Positions 9,080 through 18,559 of a stretch of 64,000 bases of DNA are shown here, in pieces. The position numbers and the translations under genes were made by a program. Below the pieces are notes generated by a model. That model did no database searches. It worked only from the letters and a program-made list of their open reading frames with translations, and was not told the DNA's origin. This DNA comes from Crocinitomicaceae bacterium (lineage in GTDB: Bacteria > Bacteroidota > Bacteroidia > Flavobacteriales_D > Crocinitomicaceae). Location of the stretch: positions 62,001-126,000 of the forward strand of contig JAMLHA010000008.1 of assembly GCA_023957475.1 (NCBI GenBank). Reading direction: 5' to 3'. Every line of letters begins with the position of its first letter. Positions within the stretch are counted from its first letter, which is position 1.

Positions 9080-10987
9080 CTACTTCTTTTTCCAAAACTG
9101 ATATTTCACTCCAATATTAAACCATCTTCCTGGTAGTGGAGTTGCTCCAGCTTCTATGTAGGTTACATTTAACAAGTTATTAAATGTAAAGCTAATTTGA
9201 ACATCTGCAAACGTACCAGAAAGAGAGGCGTCTAATAAAATATAGCTTTTGTAAGATACACGTTCTTCAAATCGACCGGTAATTCCTATATTGAAATACT
9301 TTAAGAAGCCAATGTTGACACGACCAATTAATTGGTTTCTCAAATTATCGAATGTGTAATGTGAAAATTGTGCATTTTGACCTGTATGGCGCAAAATTTT
9401 AGGCTCCAACCATGTATAAGATAAACCTGCAATTACGCTAACATCTTTTATTGACTTTGACTTAATTAATCGATAATCTGCTGAGAATGTAAAACCATTC
9501 AAATTGATTTTTTGAAAATTTTGTGGTTGCCAAGGTGCATTTAAACTGTCTTTTACCCAGTCAATGGCATCATTTGTTAAACGGTAAAAATAACTTGTTG
9601 AAATAGTTAATTCTTTGAAATTGAACTTTATACCACCTTCCGTGTGCAATGCGTTTTCAGGTTTTAATTTGCTGTTTCCAATGTTTTGTGGTCCAACATA
9701 ATACCAATCAGTGTAGGTTGGAACACGATTTCCTGTCCCAACATTGGCAAATAACCTCCAATTTGAATGAATCTGATAACCTAAATCCAATGAGGGTAGT
9801 AATTGCCAATTAAAGAATTTGCTATAGTTTAAATAGGCACCCAGGTTGGCTGTGAAATTTTTTACACGAGTAAAGGAAAACTCTGCAAAAAGACCATAGT
9901 TATCACGTGTCCATTTACCCAAATTGTTGCTATTTATAATTTCACTTCGGTATTCAACACCTACACCTACAGTACCAATAGATGTTGCAATACTATTGTT
10001 GATAGATGCATCAATTACATTTGTAAAGTGGTTGTTTTCATAAATTTCTGGATGATCACGAACAAAAATATAATCATCGTGATTGTAACGGTAATTGACT
10101 GATGGTCGAATTGTCCAACGCTCCAATGCTTTAAAATCTCCTTTCAAACCAATTAACCCCGTTTGTATAATTTCTCTTGAATCTTTATCAAATGGAGCTG
10201 CATAAAAACCATTTGCGCCAAAATCATTGTAAATAAATCCTCCCATTACTTGAAGATGATGCTGTTGGCCAAGATTAATTTTGTTTTGATAATAAGCTTT
10301 ATTATTATTCATTGGCGTGTTGTAACGATAACCCGTACTTTGAGTTGTGCTTAACGAAAGTAAATGTTGTGATTTATCGAAGGCCAAACTTGCAGTAACG
10401 TCCATGCCTAAACCTCCATAAAGTCTGTTTTTTACAGTGTCTTTTTCAAATGAACTACCGCCATTTACAGAAACGATTATCCCAGAAGCATCAGGTTGTT
10501 TCGTTATGATGTTAATCACACCGTTTAGCGCATTAATTCCATAAGCACTAGCTGCAGCTCCTTTCATAATTTCGATGCGCTCAATCGCGTCTGGACTTAT
10601 TGGAAGATTCATCATGTTGTGCCCAGTTTGCGGATCGATGATTTTAAGTCCATTCAATAATACTAGTGTTTGGTCGAAGGATCCTCCATTGATGCTAACA
10701 TCAGCTTGTCCGCCCCATGGGCTTCTCTGACGAATATCTACACCAGGAACGTATGAAAGTATTTCATTTAGTGACTTCACAGGTAGTGTTTCAATAACTT
10801 TTGAGTCAATCACAACAATGTCTCTATTTTGCTGTGAAAAAGGCAACTGAATACGATTTCCTTGAATGATTATCTCATTTAAAGAATAATCTTTATTCGT
10901 TATAGAAATAGTGTCTTGAGAAAATGTTAAAGTTGAAAGAAGTAAGGAAAAAGTTATTGGTAATAAGGATGAATTAATTTTAAACAT
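9080..10987 (-). CDS. TonB-dependent receptor (BtuB/siderophore type)
   Basis: A 635-residue outer-membrane receptor with a signal peptide (MFKINSSLLPITFSLLLST, cleavage near FSQ). A plug domain follows at about 50-160 (LNEILSYVPGVDIRQR, GSFDQTLVLLNGLK, ERIEIMKGAAASAYGINA), then a 22-strand type barrel of alternating aromatic residues ending in WFNIGVKYQF. It lacks an N-terminal carboxypeptidase-like extension. The size resembles BtuB and small siderophore receptors, but no cobalamin riboswitch-sized leader exists in the 113 bp upstream. The substrate is unassigned. Confidence 0.92.
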   Translation of the reverse strand: MFKINSSLLPITFSLLLSTLTFSQDTISITNKDYSLNEIIIQGNRIQLPFSQQNRDIVVIDSKVIETLPVKSLNEILSYVPGVDIRQRSPWGGQADVSINGGSFDQTLVLLNGLKIIDPQTGHNMMNLPISPDAIERIEIMKGAAASAYGINALNGVINIITKQPDASGIIVSVNGGSSFEKDTVKNRLYGGLGMDVTASLAFDKSQHLLSLSTTQSTGYRYNTPMNNNKAYYQNKINLGQQHHLQVMGGFIYNDFGANGFYAAPFDKDSREIIQTGLIGLKGDFKALERWTIRPSVNYRYNHDDYIFVRDHPEIYENNHFTNVIDASINNSIATSIGTVGVGVEYRSEIINSNNLGKWTRDNYGLFAEFSFTRVKNFTANLGAYLNYSKFFNWQLLPSLDLGYQIHSNWRLFANVGTGNRVPTYTDWYYVGPQNIGNSKLKPENALHTEGGIKFNFKELTISTSYFYRLTNDAIDWVKDSLNAPWQPQNFQKINLNGFTFSADYRLIKSKSIKDVSVIAGLSYTWLEPKILRHTGQNAQFSHYTFDNLRNQLIGRVNIGFLKYFNIGITGRFEERVSYKSYILLDASLSGTFADVQISFTFNNLLNVTYIEAGATPLPGRWFNIGVKYQFWKKK

Positions 10988-11064
10988 AACAATTTTTTTG
11001 TGGGCGAATATAGACAGATTCTAATCTAAGAAACAAAGAAAATAGGAAAAAATATTGTTTTTTT

Positions 11065-11092
11065 AACATATCGATATTATAACATATTGATA
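11065..11092. repeat. Direct repeat AACATAT(C/T)GATA upstream of a TonB receptor gene
   Basis: AACATATCGATA (11065-11076) and AACATATTGATA (11081-11092) are 11/12 identical and separated by TTAT, giving a 16-bp period. They lie about 80 bp upstream of the TonB receptor start at 10987. They could be a regulator binding site, but no promoter was confidently placed nearby. Confidence 0.45.
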
Positions 11093-11100
11093 GTCAATGT

Positions 11101-12060
11101 TTAATTGCAAATTAAAGTATCATAGATAGGAGAATATCCAGCCCAAACACCTAAACAGCCACCTTTTAGATTAGTTTTCACGTTAATAGGTGATGCAAAT
11201 GGGTTTCCATTTGACATTGATTGAGCCATTTTTGAAAAAAGGAAATCGTATGTTCCTTTATCTATTTTTGAAAATTTCACAACCACAGTATCTCCATATT
11301 TAAAGAAACCACGCTCCTTTTTATCAATTTCTTTATCATCAATATTCAAAGGGTTTTCATAAGAAAAATCAAATGTTTTACCATTGAAAAACTCATCATC
11401 AAAGGCACTGTTAAAAACAGCTTTAAAATTGCTATCAATAGGTTTCCCATTGATTTGATTGATCCGTTTAACTTCCCAATTATACGCATCCCAAGTACCA
11501 CCATTATCTGTTAATCGACCATAAGAATAGCCAAAACCTGGAACTTTATTATCTTCTTTCCACCATAGACTGTCCAATGAAACAGGTGTTAATAATGCAG
11601 TAGAACCCGTATATTCTTTACCCTCATGTTGAATCCTTAATTTATAGTTTTTTCCTACTTGCCCCCAAATCGCTGAATTGAGTGAAGTATAAGCACATAC
11701 ATTGTAAAGCGATAGTTGTTCTGGTGTTATTCCAAGAAATCCTGCTACTAAATCTTCGGTTCCAGGAGGTAAATCATTGGAACATAACAACGTTAATGGA
11801 TATTCATTCGTTCCGTCACTTACAAATACACTTGCGTCTTTCACAAACCCACTTAAAAATGCATCAAGACTAGTAGGAGAGTAGATGTCTTTTGATTTTG
11901 AAAGAATAACTATTGGAGGCATTCCTGTAGTTATATTTCCATCTACAACCAATTGTTCTTTGTAGCCCGGAATATCAATTTTAACTTCCTTTGAACACGA
12001 AGTTATACTTATCATTATCAAGATAAAAAGAATAATAGTAGATACTGTTTTTTTCATCAT
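11101..12060 (-). CDS. DUF4249 family lipoprotein, partner of the upstream TonB receptor
   Basis: About 319 residues from ATG 12060 (MMKKTVS); an upstream in-frame ATG at 12081 would add seven residues and overlap the receptor gene. The lipobox is ITSC, followed by KEVKIDIPGYKEQLVVDGNI, typical of the DUF4249 family. These lipoproteins are commonly encoded directly after CarboxypepD_reg TonB receptors in Bacteroidota and are thought to act as surface-exposed partners, analogous to SusD. The gene follows the receptor stop by about 10 bp, so they form an operon. The ligand is unknown. Confidence 0.88.
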   Translation of the reverse strand: MMKKTVSTIILFILIMISITSCSKEVKIDIPGYKEQLVVDGNITTGMPPIVILSKSKDIYSPTSLDAFLSGFVKDASVFVSDGTNEYPLTLLCSNDLPPGTEDLVAGFLGITPEQLSLYNVCAYTSLNSAIWGQVGKNYKLRIQHEGKEYTGSTALLTPVSLDSLWWKEDNKVPGFGYSYGRLTDNGGTWDAYNWEVKRINQINGKPIDSNFKAVFNSAFDDEFFNGKTFDFSYENPLNIDDKEIDKKERGFFKYGDTVVVKFSKIDKGTYDFLFSKMAQSMSNGNPFASPINVKTNLKGGCLGVWAGYSPIYDTLICN

Positions 12061-12070
12061 TCTTAATTTA

Positions 12071-14470
12071 TTAAAATTCAAAATTCCATGTAATTGTTGG
12101 AATAATTGGGAATAAACTCACTTGTTTCACTTTTACTTGGAAATCTCCTTTTTCAAAACTTCCTTCGTTATCAATGTATAAAAACAATGGGTTTGAGCGA
12201 CTGTACACATTGTAAACCGAAAGCACCCAATTACTTCTAAAACGTTTTTTCTTCTGAATCATTTCTCCTGTTGCAGGATCTCTTTTTTCTTTAAATTCTT
12301 TGTCATACAACGTAACTGATAAATCCAAACGGTGGTATGGAGCCATTCTAGTTGAATTACGCTCACCATATTCAAACAACAAATCTTGATTTTGCATGTA
12401 CCACGACATAGGTAACGTCATTGTATTTCCAGATGCAAAAACAAATCCACCTCCAATGCTCCAACGTTTATTAATATCATAATTGGCTACAAGTGATAAA
12501 TCATGTCTTCTATCATACTTAGCAGGAAATACCTTTCCTTCATTGAGGTCGTTGAATTTACGATCAGTTTTAGCTAATGTGTAACCAATCCAGCCAGTAA
12601 ATTTACCTCTCGTTTTTTTGATAAAAAATTCGATGCCATAACTCCAACCCTTTCCAAAAACCAATAAATTATCGGTATTGTCATTAATGTTATCAGTTGG
12701 AAATGATCCTTCTTTAAATTCAATCAAATTATCCATTCTTTTATAATAGACTTCAACCGAAGTTTCAAGCATGTCATCTAAAAAATTTTTAAAATATCCC
12801 AATGCAGCTTGCCAACCTTTTTGTGGTTTTGCGATATCCGTTGATGGATGCCAAATATCAGTAGGCATTGAAACGGCACTTAAGGAGGCTAAATGGATGT
12901 ATTGATAATTATAAGAAAAACCAGCTTTTAATGAGCTTTTATCAGGCAATAAATAACGCATAGATAATCGAGGTTCTAGTCCGTGGTAAAATGCTACTAC
13001 TTGATTGGGCTTGTAATAAATGGTTGAATCTGGTTGAGAAATATTTCCTTTAATAATTCGAGTAAATTTACCAGTATGGGTAAACGTACTGTATCTTAAA
13101 CCAGCGTTTATTTTAAAGTTTTCTGTTATATTCCATTCATCAAGGATATATAAACCTGTTTCGTGACTGTATAAGTTTTGACTATTGCCGGTTATAAAAT
13201 CTACTGTGTCTTGTTTTGCGGAAATGCTTGATGGATTGAAAATATGATAGGTGTATTGTACTCCAAATTTAATTACGTGACGACTATTGTTAGGAAAATA
13301 AGAAAAGCCAATTTTTGTTCCAATATCATTGATACTTGTGCTGGATTTGAATTGAATCTCATCTTGTTCTGTATTGAAAGCAAACTTATAATGTGTATAA
13401 GTCGTTACCACATCCATAAACAATTTTCGACCGAATAAGTGTGTCCATTTTAACACTGCTAATCCATTTTGCCAAGGCATGTTAACGAAGAAATTATCTT
13501 TTTTATTTCCAAATTTGAATTCATCTTTTCCAAAATAACCACTAAGATAAATGTGATCTCTTTCGGATAATTGATAATTTGCTTTAAAATTCAAATCGTA
13601 GAAATAATAACTTGAGCCGTGAAAAGGAGATTTTTTTGGAATAAATGCTTTCATCAATAAATCTACATAAGTTCTTCTTCCAGAAATCATAAATGAGCCT
13701 TTGTCTTTTTTTAATGGACCATCTACTTCAAGTCGAGAGGAAATAACACCTAGACCTCCTCTAACATGGAAATCTTTCTTACTTCCTTCAATCATGTTGA
13801 CTTCTAATACCGAAGATAATCTTCCTCCAAAATTGGCAGGCATTCCGCCTTTAGTTAAATTGACACTTTTGACTGCGTCAGAATTAAATACAGAAAAGAA
13901 TCCAAATAAATGAGAAGCATTATAAACTACAGCATCATCGAGCAATACTAAATTTTGGTCAGGACCTCCACCACGAACGTAAAACCCTTGACTTCCTTCA
14001 GAAACAGAAGAAACTCCAGGTAACATTTGAATGGCCTTTATTGGGTCAACTTCACCCATAAAGGCTGGTAGCTTTTTTATTTCGGCTATTTGCAACTCCA
14101 TTTGCCCCATGTTTGCAGAGGTAACATTTTCAGATTTTTTTGCATTGACAATGACTTCTTTCATGTCAGTTGCAGGAATCATTAATTCAATGTTTATTGT
14201 TGTGTCAGCTTGAAAATTGACAATCTTTGACATGCTTTCCTTTCCTGTAGCCGTAAATTCTATCTTATGTGCTCCTTTAGGAATTGAAATGGAATAAAAT
14301 CCATATTGATTGGTAACAGCCCCAATGGATAGTTCTGGAAGAAATATTTTTGCACCAATTATTGTTTCCCCATCTTCATTGCTTTTTACTGTACCAGTAC
14401 AAATAATCTTTTCTTGTGTATAAACAAAAGATGATAAAGAGAGTAAAATAAGTAGAAATGATCGATGCAT
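12071..14470 (-). CDS. TonB-dependent receptor with carboxypeptidase-regulatory-like N-terminal domain
   Basis: A 799-residue outer-membrane receptor. After the signal peptide (MHRSFLLILLSLSSFVYTQ) comes a beta-sandwich carboxypeptidase-regulatory-like domain, residues about 22-110 (GTVKSNEDGETIIGAKIFLP). The plug follows at about 120-230 (IKAIQMLPGVSSVSEGSQGF, YVRGGGPDQNLVLLDDAVVY), then the barrel. It is transcribed ahead of the DUF4249 lipoprotein, a recurrent pairing resembling SusC/SusD. It starts 45 bp downstream of the wecA-like gene, so read-through from the polysaccharide operon is possible. The substrate cannot be inferred. Confidence 0.93.
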   Translation of the reverse strand: MHRSFLLILLSLSSFVYTQEKIICTGTVKSNEDGETIIGAKIFLPELSIGAVTNQYGFYSISIPKGAHKIEFTATGKESMSKIVNFQADTTINIELMIPATDMKEVIVNAKKSENVTSANMGQMELQIAEIKKLPAFMGEVDPIKAIQMLPGVSSVSEGSQGFYVRGGGPDQNLVLLDDAVVYNASHLFGFFSVFNSDAVKSVNLTKGGMPANFGGRLSSVLEVNMIEGSKKDFHVRGGLGVISSRLEVDGPLKKDKGSFMISGRRTYVDLLMKAFIPKKSPFHGSSYYFYDLNFKANYQLSERDHIYLSGYFGKDEFKFGNKKDNFFVNMPWQNGLAVLKWTHLFGRKLFMDVVTTYTHYKFAFNTEQDEIQFKSSTSINDIGTKIGFSYFPNNSRHVIKFGVQYTYHIFNPSSISAKQDTVDFITGNSQNLYSHETGLYILDEWNITENFKINAGLRYSTFTHTGKFTRIIKGNISQPDSTIYYKPNQVVAFYHGLEPRLSMRYLLPDKSSLKAGFSYNYQYIHLASLSAVSMPTDIWHPSTDIAKPQKGWQAALGYFKNFLDDMLETSVEVYYKRMDNLIEFKEGSFPTDNINDNTDNLLVFGKGWSYGIEFFIKKTRGKFTGWIGYTLAKTDRKFNDLNEGKVFPAKYDRRHDLSLVANYDINKRWSIGGGFVFASGNTMTLPMSWYMQNQDLLFEYGERNSTRMAPYHRLDLSVTLYDKEFKEKRDPATGEMIQKKKRFRSNWVLSVYNVYSRSNPLFLYIDNEGSFEKGDFQVKVKQVSLFPIIPTITWNFEF

Positions 14471-14514
14471 AACTTTTTAAAACGCTTTAAAAATAACACA
14501 AAATTTTGAAACAA

Positions 14515-15582
14515 CTACTTTTGAGGATGTTTCAATGTGTTTCTGTAAAGTAGTATAAAGATGGTAGCGGTGAAGAGGCCAAATACAGCAGCAATTTTCT
14601 CATATCCATTTAAAACAAGATGAATCATATAGATGGACAATAGAAAACCTATACATGCAATTAATAAAAATACGTACCAAACTTGTCTATCAGTCAACCC
14701 AGCGTAAACCAAATGATGTGTTGTATGATCTTTTCCTCCAACCATTGGTGATTGCCCCTTTTTTAGGCGGTTGATAACAACTGTTAAAGTATCAGAAAAT
14801 GCGGCGGTAAAACATACTCCAACAATAACAACAGCTATCCAATTGAAAGAAGTTGATTCGGAATGATTTACCATCCATAAACTATCAATACTTGTAAAAG
14901 CAACGTAAAGACTAATGAATTGAGAGCCAGCATCACCCATAAAAAGTTTTGATGGATTTATATTGAAAATCAGAAATGCAATTATTCCACCAATCATTGT
15001 AAAGTTTTGAAGAATAAAAATATTGGTATCAAATTTCCTTAACATGATATCTGAAGTTAAACATGCTATTACAATGAAAAGTACAACTGTTCCCGTAATA
15101 CCATCCATATTGTCCAGCATATTCAATGAATTCATTAACAGAACAACCCAAAAAATAGTAATAAAACTATCGATATAAATATTGTTGGTCAAATGTATGA
15201 TTGAGTCAGAATAAACCAATATTGCGCCACAGACAATTTGAATGAAAAGTTTCATCATTGGTCTTGTGTTGTATGCATCATCGGCCAATCCCATTAAAAA
15301 AGCTAATGAGCCCGCTGTAATCAATCCAACATACGGGCGATTTAAAAACACATTTGTATCTTTAAATACAATGGAATGCGCCAAAGCAAAAAAGATAAAG
15401 ACTGCAAAGAAGCTAATTCCACCCAATGAAGGTTTTGATTGATTACTCCATCGAATTGTAACATCGTTTTTATTTCTAATTCCTAAAGACTGAGAAAAGT
15501 TTAAGAGTAACGAATTTACAATGAATGAGGCGACAAAACCACCCAACGTGAATAATAATATTTGATAGAAAGTAAAATTCAT
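14515..15582 (-). CDS. WecA/MraY-like undecaprenyl-phosphate sugar-1-phosphate transferase
   Basis: A 355-residue polytopic protein with about ten membrane segments. Diagnostic cytoplasmic motifs of the polyprenyl-phosphate N-acetylhexosamine-1-phosphate transferase family are MGLADDAYNTRPMMKL (DD), NMLDNMDGITG (DNxDG), FMGDAGSQFISLYVA and GKDHTTHHLVYAG (HHH-like). It probably loads the first sugar-phosphate on undecaprenyl phosphate for the polymer exported by the Wza/Wzc-like proteins upstream. It is the last gene of the polysaccharide operon, 14 bp after rmlC. It is closer to WecA/TagO/WbpL than to MraY of peptidoglycan synthesis. Confidence 0.9.
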   Translation of the reverse strand: MNFTFYQILLFTLGGFVASFIVNSLLLNFSQSLGIRNKNDVTIRWSNQSKPSLGGISFFAVFIFFALAHSIVFKDTNVFLNRPYVGLITAGSLAFLMGLADDAYNTRPMMKLFIQIVCGAILVYSDSIIHLTNNIYIDSFITIFWVVLLMNSLNMLDNMDGITGTVVLFIVIACLTSDIMLRKFDTNIFILQNFTMIGGIIAFLIFNINPSKLFMGDAGSQFISLYVAFTSIDSLWMVNHSESTSFNWIAVVIVGVCFTAAFSDTLTVVINRLKKGQSPMVGGKDHTTHHLVYAGLTDRQVWYVFLLIACIGFLLSIYMIHLVLNGYEKIAAVFGLFTATIFILLYRNTLKHPQK

Positions 15583-15596
15583 AAATAAATAGTACG

Positions 15597-16142
15597 CTAA
15601 AATGGCGAATTATAGGTGTCAAAGATAATACCTTTTTTATCTTTTTCAGATATAATTGGCCCAGAAATATTCCAGTTAATTGCTAGCGTAGTATCATTCC
15701 AAACGATAGTTTGTTCAGATTCAGGTGAATAGTAATTAGTGCACTTGTATAGAAATTTTGTATTTTCTTCTAATGAAAGGAAACCATGAGCAAAACCTTC
15801 TGGTATCCAAAATACCTTGTTGTTTTCCTCCGAAAGAATTTCTCCATGCCATTGACCATAGGTTGGAGAGTCTTTACGAAGATCAACAGCAACATCAAAA
15901 ACAGCTCCACAAACAACACGAACCAATTTTCCTTGTGCATTAGGTGGTGTTTGAAAATGAAGCCCTCTTAATACATTCTTTTTAGAAACAGATTCATTGT
16001 CTTGGACAAAATCAACTTTGCGATCGATAGCTTCAATGAATTTTGCGTGATTAAAGCTCTCAAAGAAGTATCCACGACTATCTTCAAATTTTTTAGGCTG
16101 AAAAACGAACAATCCTTTTATTTGAGCTTCATAAATCTCCAT
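15597..16142 (-). CDS. rfbC: dTDP-4-dehydrorhamnose 3,5-epimerase
   Basis: A 181-residue cupin enzyme (RmlC/RfbC) of dTDP-L-rhamnose synthesis. Visible family motifs are GYFFESFNHAKF, VLRGLHFQTPP (catalytic His), VFDVAVDLRKDSPTYGQW and FWIPEGFAHGFLSL. The length matches the family. The gene overlaps the 3' end of the tyrosine-kinase gene by 14 bp, showing translational coupling. The other rhamnose genes (rmlA, rmlB, rmlD) are not in the window and must be elsewhere. Confidence 0.95.
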   Translation of the reverse strand: MEIYEAQIKGLFVFQPKKFEDSRGYFFESFNHAKFIEAIDRKVDFVQDNESVSKKNVLRGLHFQTPPNAQGKLVRVVCGAVFDVAVDLRKDSPTYGQWHGEILSEENNKVFWIPEGFAHGFLSLEENTKFLYKCTNYYSPESEQTIVWNDTTLAINWNISGPIISEKDKKGIIFDTYNSPF

Positions 16143-18558
16143 TACTTAGTGTCTTTTTTTGAAGTTTATCGATAAATTTATTTTTCTTCTTTTTCAATTT
16201 TAAATCAGATGATTTGATGTCGTCCACATAACCACCATAATCCCCATAGCCATATCCGTACCAGTACCCGTATCCGTATATACTGTGTTTTGTATAAGCA
16301 ATACCATTCAATATTACATTCAAAGATGTCAATTGCTTCATTTCAAACAATTCTTTGATACGTTGTGCAAAATTACGTTTTGAATACTGTGATTTGAATA
16401 CATAAATAGGAATATCTGCCTCAGAAAGTACTTGAATACCATCAGAAACCAATCCAATAGGAGGATTGTCGATTATTACAACATCATACGTGGTTTTTAA
16501 CTCCTCAATAATTTCTTTAAACCGCTTACTTAATAATAATTCAGAAGGGTTTGGTGGTATTGGTCCAGAGGTTATAATGTCTAGATTTGTTTCAACATTT
16601 TTGACAATTGCTTGATCAAGAGGAACCTTTCCGATGATAAGATTACTCATTCCTTTTTCATTGTCTAGGTTAAAAGCTAAGTGGATTTTAGGTTTTCTCA
16701 TGTCTAAATCCAAAATAATTGTCTTTTTACCTGTCATAGAAATAATACCAGCTAAATTGAGCGCAACAAATGTTTTTCCTTCTCCCGAAATAGATGATGA
16801 AATAGCTATTGTTTTGTAATCAGGGTGAATATAATTCAGGTTGACACGAATTTTTCTAAGAGCCTCAGACATCATTGATTTTGGTGCTTTGGTAACCATG
16901 ATTTGAGAATATTCCAATGCAAATTTTGATAGTGGAACACCACCTAAAATAGTAGCTTTTGATGGTAAAATGGTTTGTAAATCTTCTAGGAGACTAATCT
17001 CGTTGAAGCTGACGTATTTATAGAATAACACACCAATACTCATGAAAAATCCTAATAAAATGAATACTGCATAAACGGTATTTACTTTTGGTTCAACTGG
17101 ATCCGTATTCAAACTAGGCCGCTTTAATATTCTATCTTGTGAGGAAAACCCTGCATCAGAAATGGAATATTGAACTTTCTTCTCAGTCAATAATTGGAAA
17201 TATTTCTCATTTAAATCTTGAATATTTTTCAATCGGTTGTATTCCATTCTTTTCCCTGGCAAGCTCGCGTATTCACTTTCTAATTGACCAACCTTGGTAC
17301 TTAAAACCTTTCTTCTAATGTTTAATCTGCCTTCAATTGCTTCAATACTTCGAATAACTTGTTTTGATTTTTCTTGGATTTTCTTTTCAATTCGTTTGAT
17401 TTCAGAACTTTCAGGTGTCAATCTAAATAAAATTTCATCTTTTTCTTCCAATAAAGTATGCAATGATTCAATGTGTCCAGCAATTGCCGATTCATAAGAT
17501 TTGCCCATTAATTCTGGTAAAATTCTGTAAACATCCAATCTATTTGGATTGTCCATCAACTTTTTGTGAATTGCTTGAAGAGTGGAGATTTCATCTTCTA
17601 AATCAAAAAGTTCATCTTGAAATTTACTTACATCAGATTGAACATTGTCTCCTTCTTTCTCTGGATCACCAATATTTACAGCCCGTTGGAAGTTCATTAA
17701 ACTGTCTTTTGATCTTTTTAACTCGTTAGAAAGTGAATCAAGTTGTAAATCGATAAACCGTAAAATGCTTTCAGAGCTTTGTTTTTTCTGACGAGTAGAA
17801 TAATTTATAAATGTATTCGCAACAGCCAAAGTCATATCATGGCAAATTCTAGGATTGTCGCCTCTAAAATTGATTAAAACGGTTCTAGCTCGCTCATCAA
17901 GAGGAAAAATACCTAAATTTCCAATAAAACGATCAATTAAATTCTGAGAGCTATTAAAGGTGAAAAATATTTCATTTGAAGCGGCTTCATCTTTGAATTG
18001 TTCGAGCCTTTCAATTTTCACAACAATATCAAAATGGTCATTTTTAATATGTTCACCAATATTACCAGAAATGTTATACTCTTTATCTAAATAGTATTGA
18101 AGCTCAATTTTACCCGAGTTGTATTCAAGTGTAATTGGAATATCACAAAGGGAAGAATCTGCTAAGTGATAAGGAACTATATTCAGATTTCCAGATCTGT
18201 ATTTTTCTTCTGTTAATATTTTACCTTTATAAAAGATGCTAACATCTAACCCCAAAGAATGTAGTACTTGTGAAAATAGAAGCTCTGATTTTAATAATTC
18301 TATGTCCGAATAGAAAATATCTTTTTTGGAGTTAATATTTTCAATGTCAATCACATTTTTTGCATTATCCTCATTTTCTATTTGAAGTAACAATTCAGAT
18401 TCATAGATTGGTTTAGTATATCTTAAATAGAGCGTTGCAATAACAAAGCAGATGGAAATAAGCAACGGAATCCACCACCAAAACCTGCGGATAATTGTAC
18501 GAAACAATAAGGGGTCGTACGTTTTATTTATGAATATACTACTTTTATTTTCAGCCAT
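16129..18558 (-). CDS. Wzc-like polysaccharide co-polymerase and tyrosine autokinase
   Basis: An 809-residue inner-membrane protein. A Wzz-type domain with a first membrane segment near residues 30-50 (FWWWIPLLISICFVIATLYL) is followed by a long periplasmic coiled coil. A second membrane segment lies near 490-510, then a BY-kinase domain with Walker A SSISGEGKTFVALN near 590, Walker A' LDLDMRKPKIH, and Walker B VVIIDNPPIG. The tail (about 757-777) is an alternating Tyr/Gly cluster, the expected autophosphorylation site. It pairs with the Wza-like lipoprotein one base upstream and regulates polymer length and export. Confidence 0.94.
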   Translation of the reverse strand: MAENKSSIFINKTYDPLLFRTIIRRFWWWIPLLISICFVIATLYLRYTKPIYESELLLQIENEDNAKNVIDIENINSKKDIFYSDIELLKSELLFSQVLHSLGLDVSIFYKGKILTEEKYRSGNLNIVPYHLADSSLCDIPITLEYNSGKIELQYYLDKEYNISGNIGEHIKNDHFDIVVKIERLEQFKDEAASNEIFFTFNSSQNLIDRFIGNLGIFPLDERARTVLINFRGDNPRICHDMTLAVANTFINYSTRQKKQSSESILRFIDLQLDSLSNELKRSKDSLMNFQRAVNIGDPEKEGDNVQSDVSKFQDELFDLEDEISTLQAIHKKLMDNPNRLDVYRILPELMGKSYESAIAGHIESLHTLLEEKDEILFRLTPESSEIKRIEKKIQEKSKQVIRSIEAIEGRLNIRRKVLSTKVGQLESEYASLPGKRMEYNRLKNIQDLNEKYFQLLTEKKVQYSISDAGFSSQDRILKRPSLNTDPVEPKVNTVYAVFILLGFFMSIGVLFYKYVSFNEISLLEDLQTILPSKATILGGVPLSKFALEYSQIMVTKAPKSMMSEALRKIRVNLNYIHPDYKTIAISSSISGEGKTFVALNLAGIISMTGKKTIILDLDMRKPKIHLAFNLDNEKGMSNLIIGKVPLDQAIVKNVETNLDIITSGPIPPNPSELLLSKRFKEIIEELKTTYDVVIIDNPPIGLVSDGIQVLSEADIPIYVFKSQYSKRNFAQRIKELFEMKQLTSLNVILNGIAYTKHSIYGYGYWYGYGYGDYGGYVDDIKSSDLKLKKKKNKFIDKLQKKTLSNGDL

Positions 18559-18559
18559 T

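Noticed and set aside
10988-11100. Cobalamin riboswitch before the BtuB-sized receptor
   Set aside because: The gap is 113 bp, too short for the usual element, and no B12-box-like sequence is seen.
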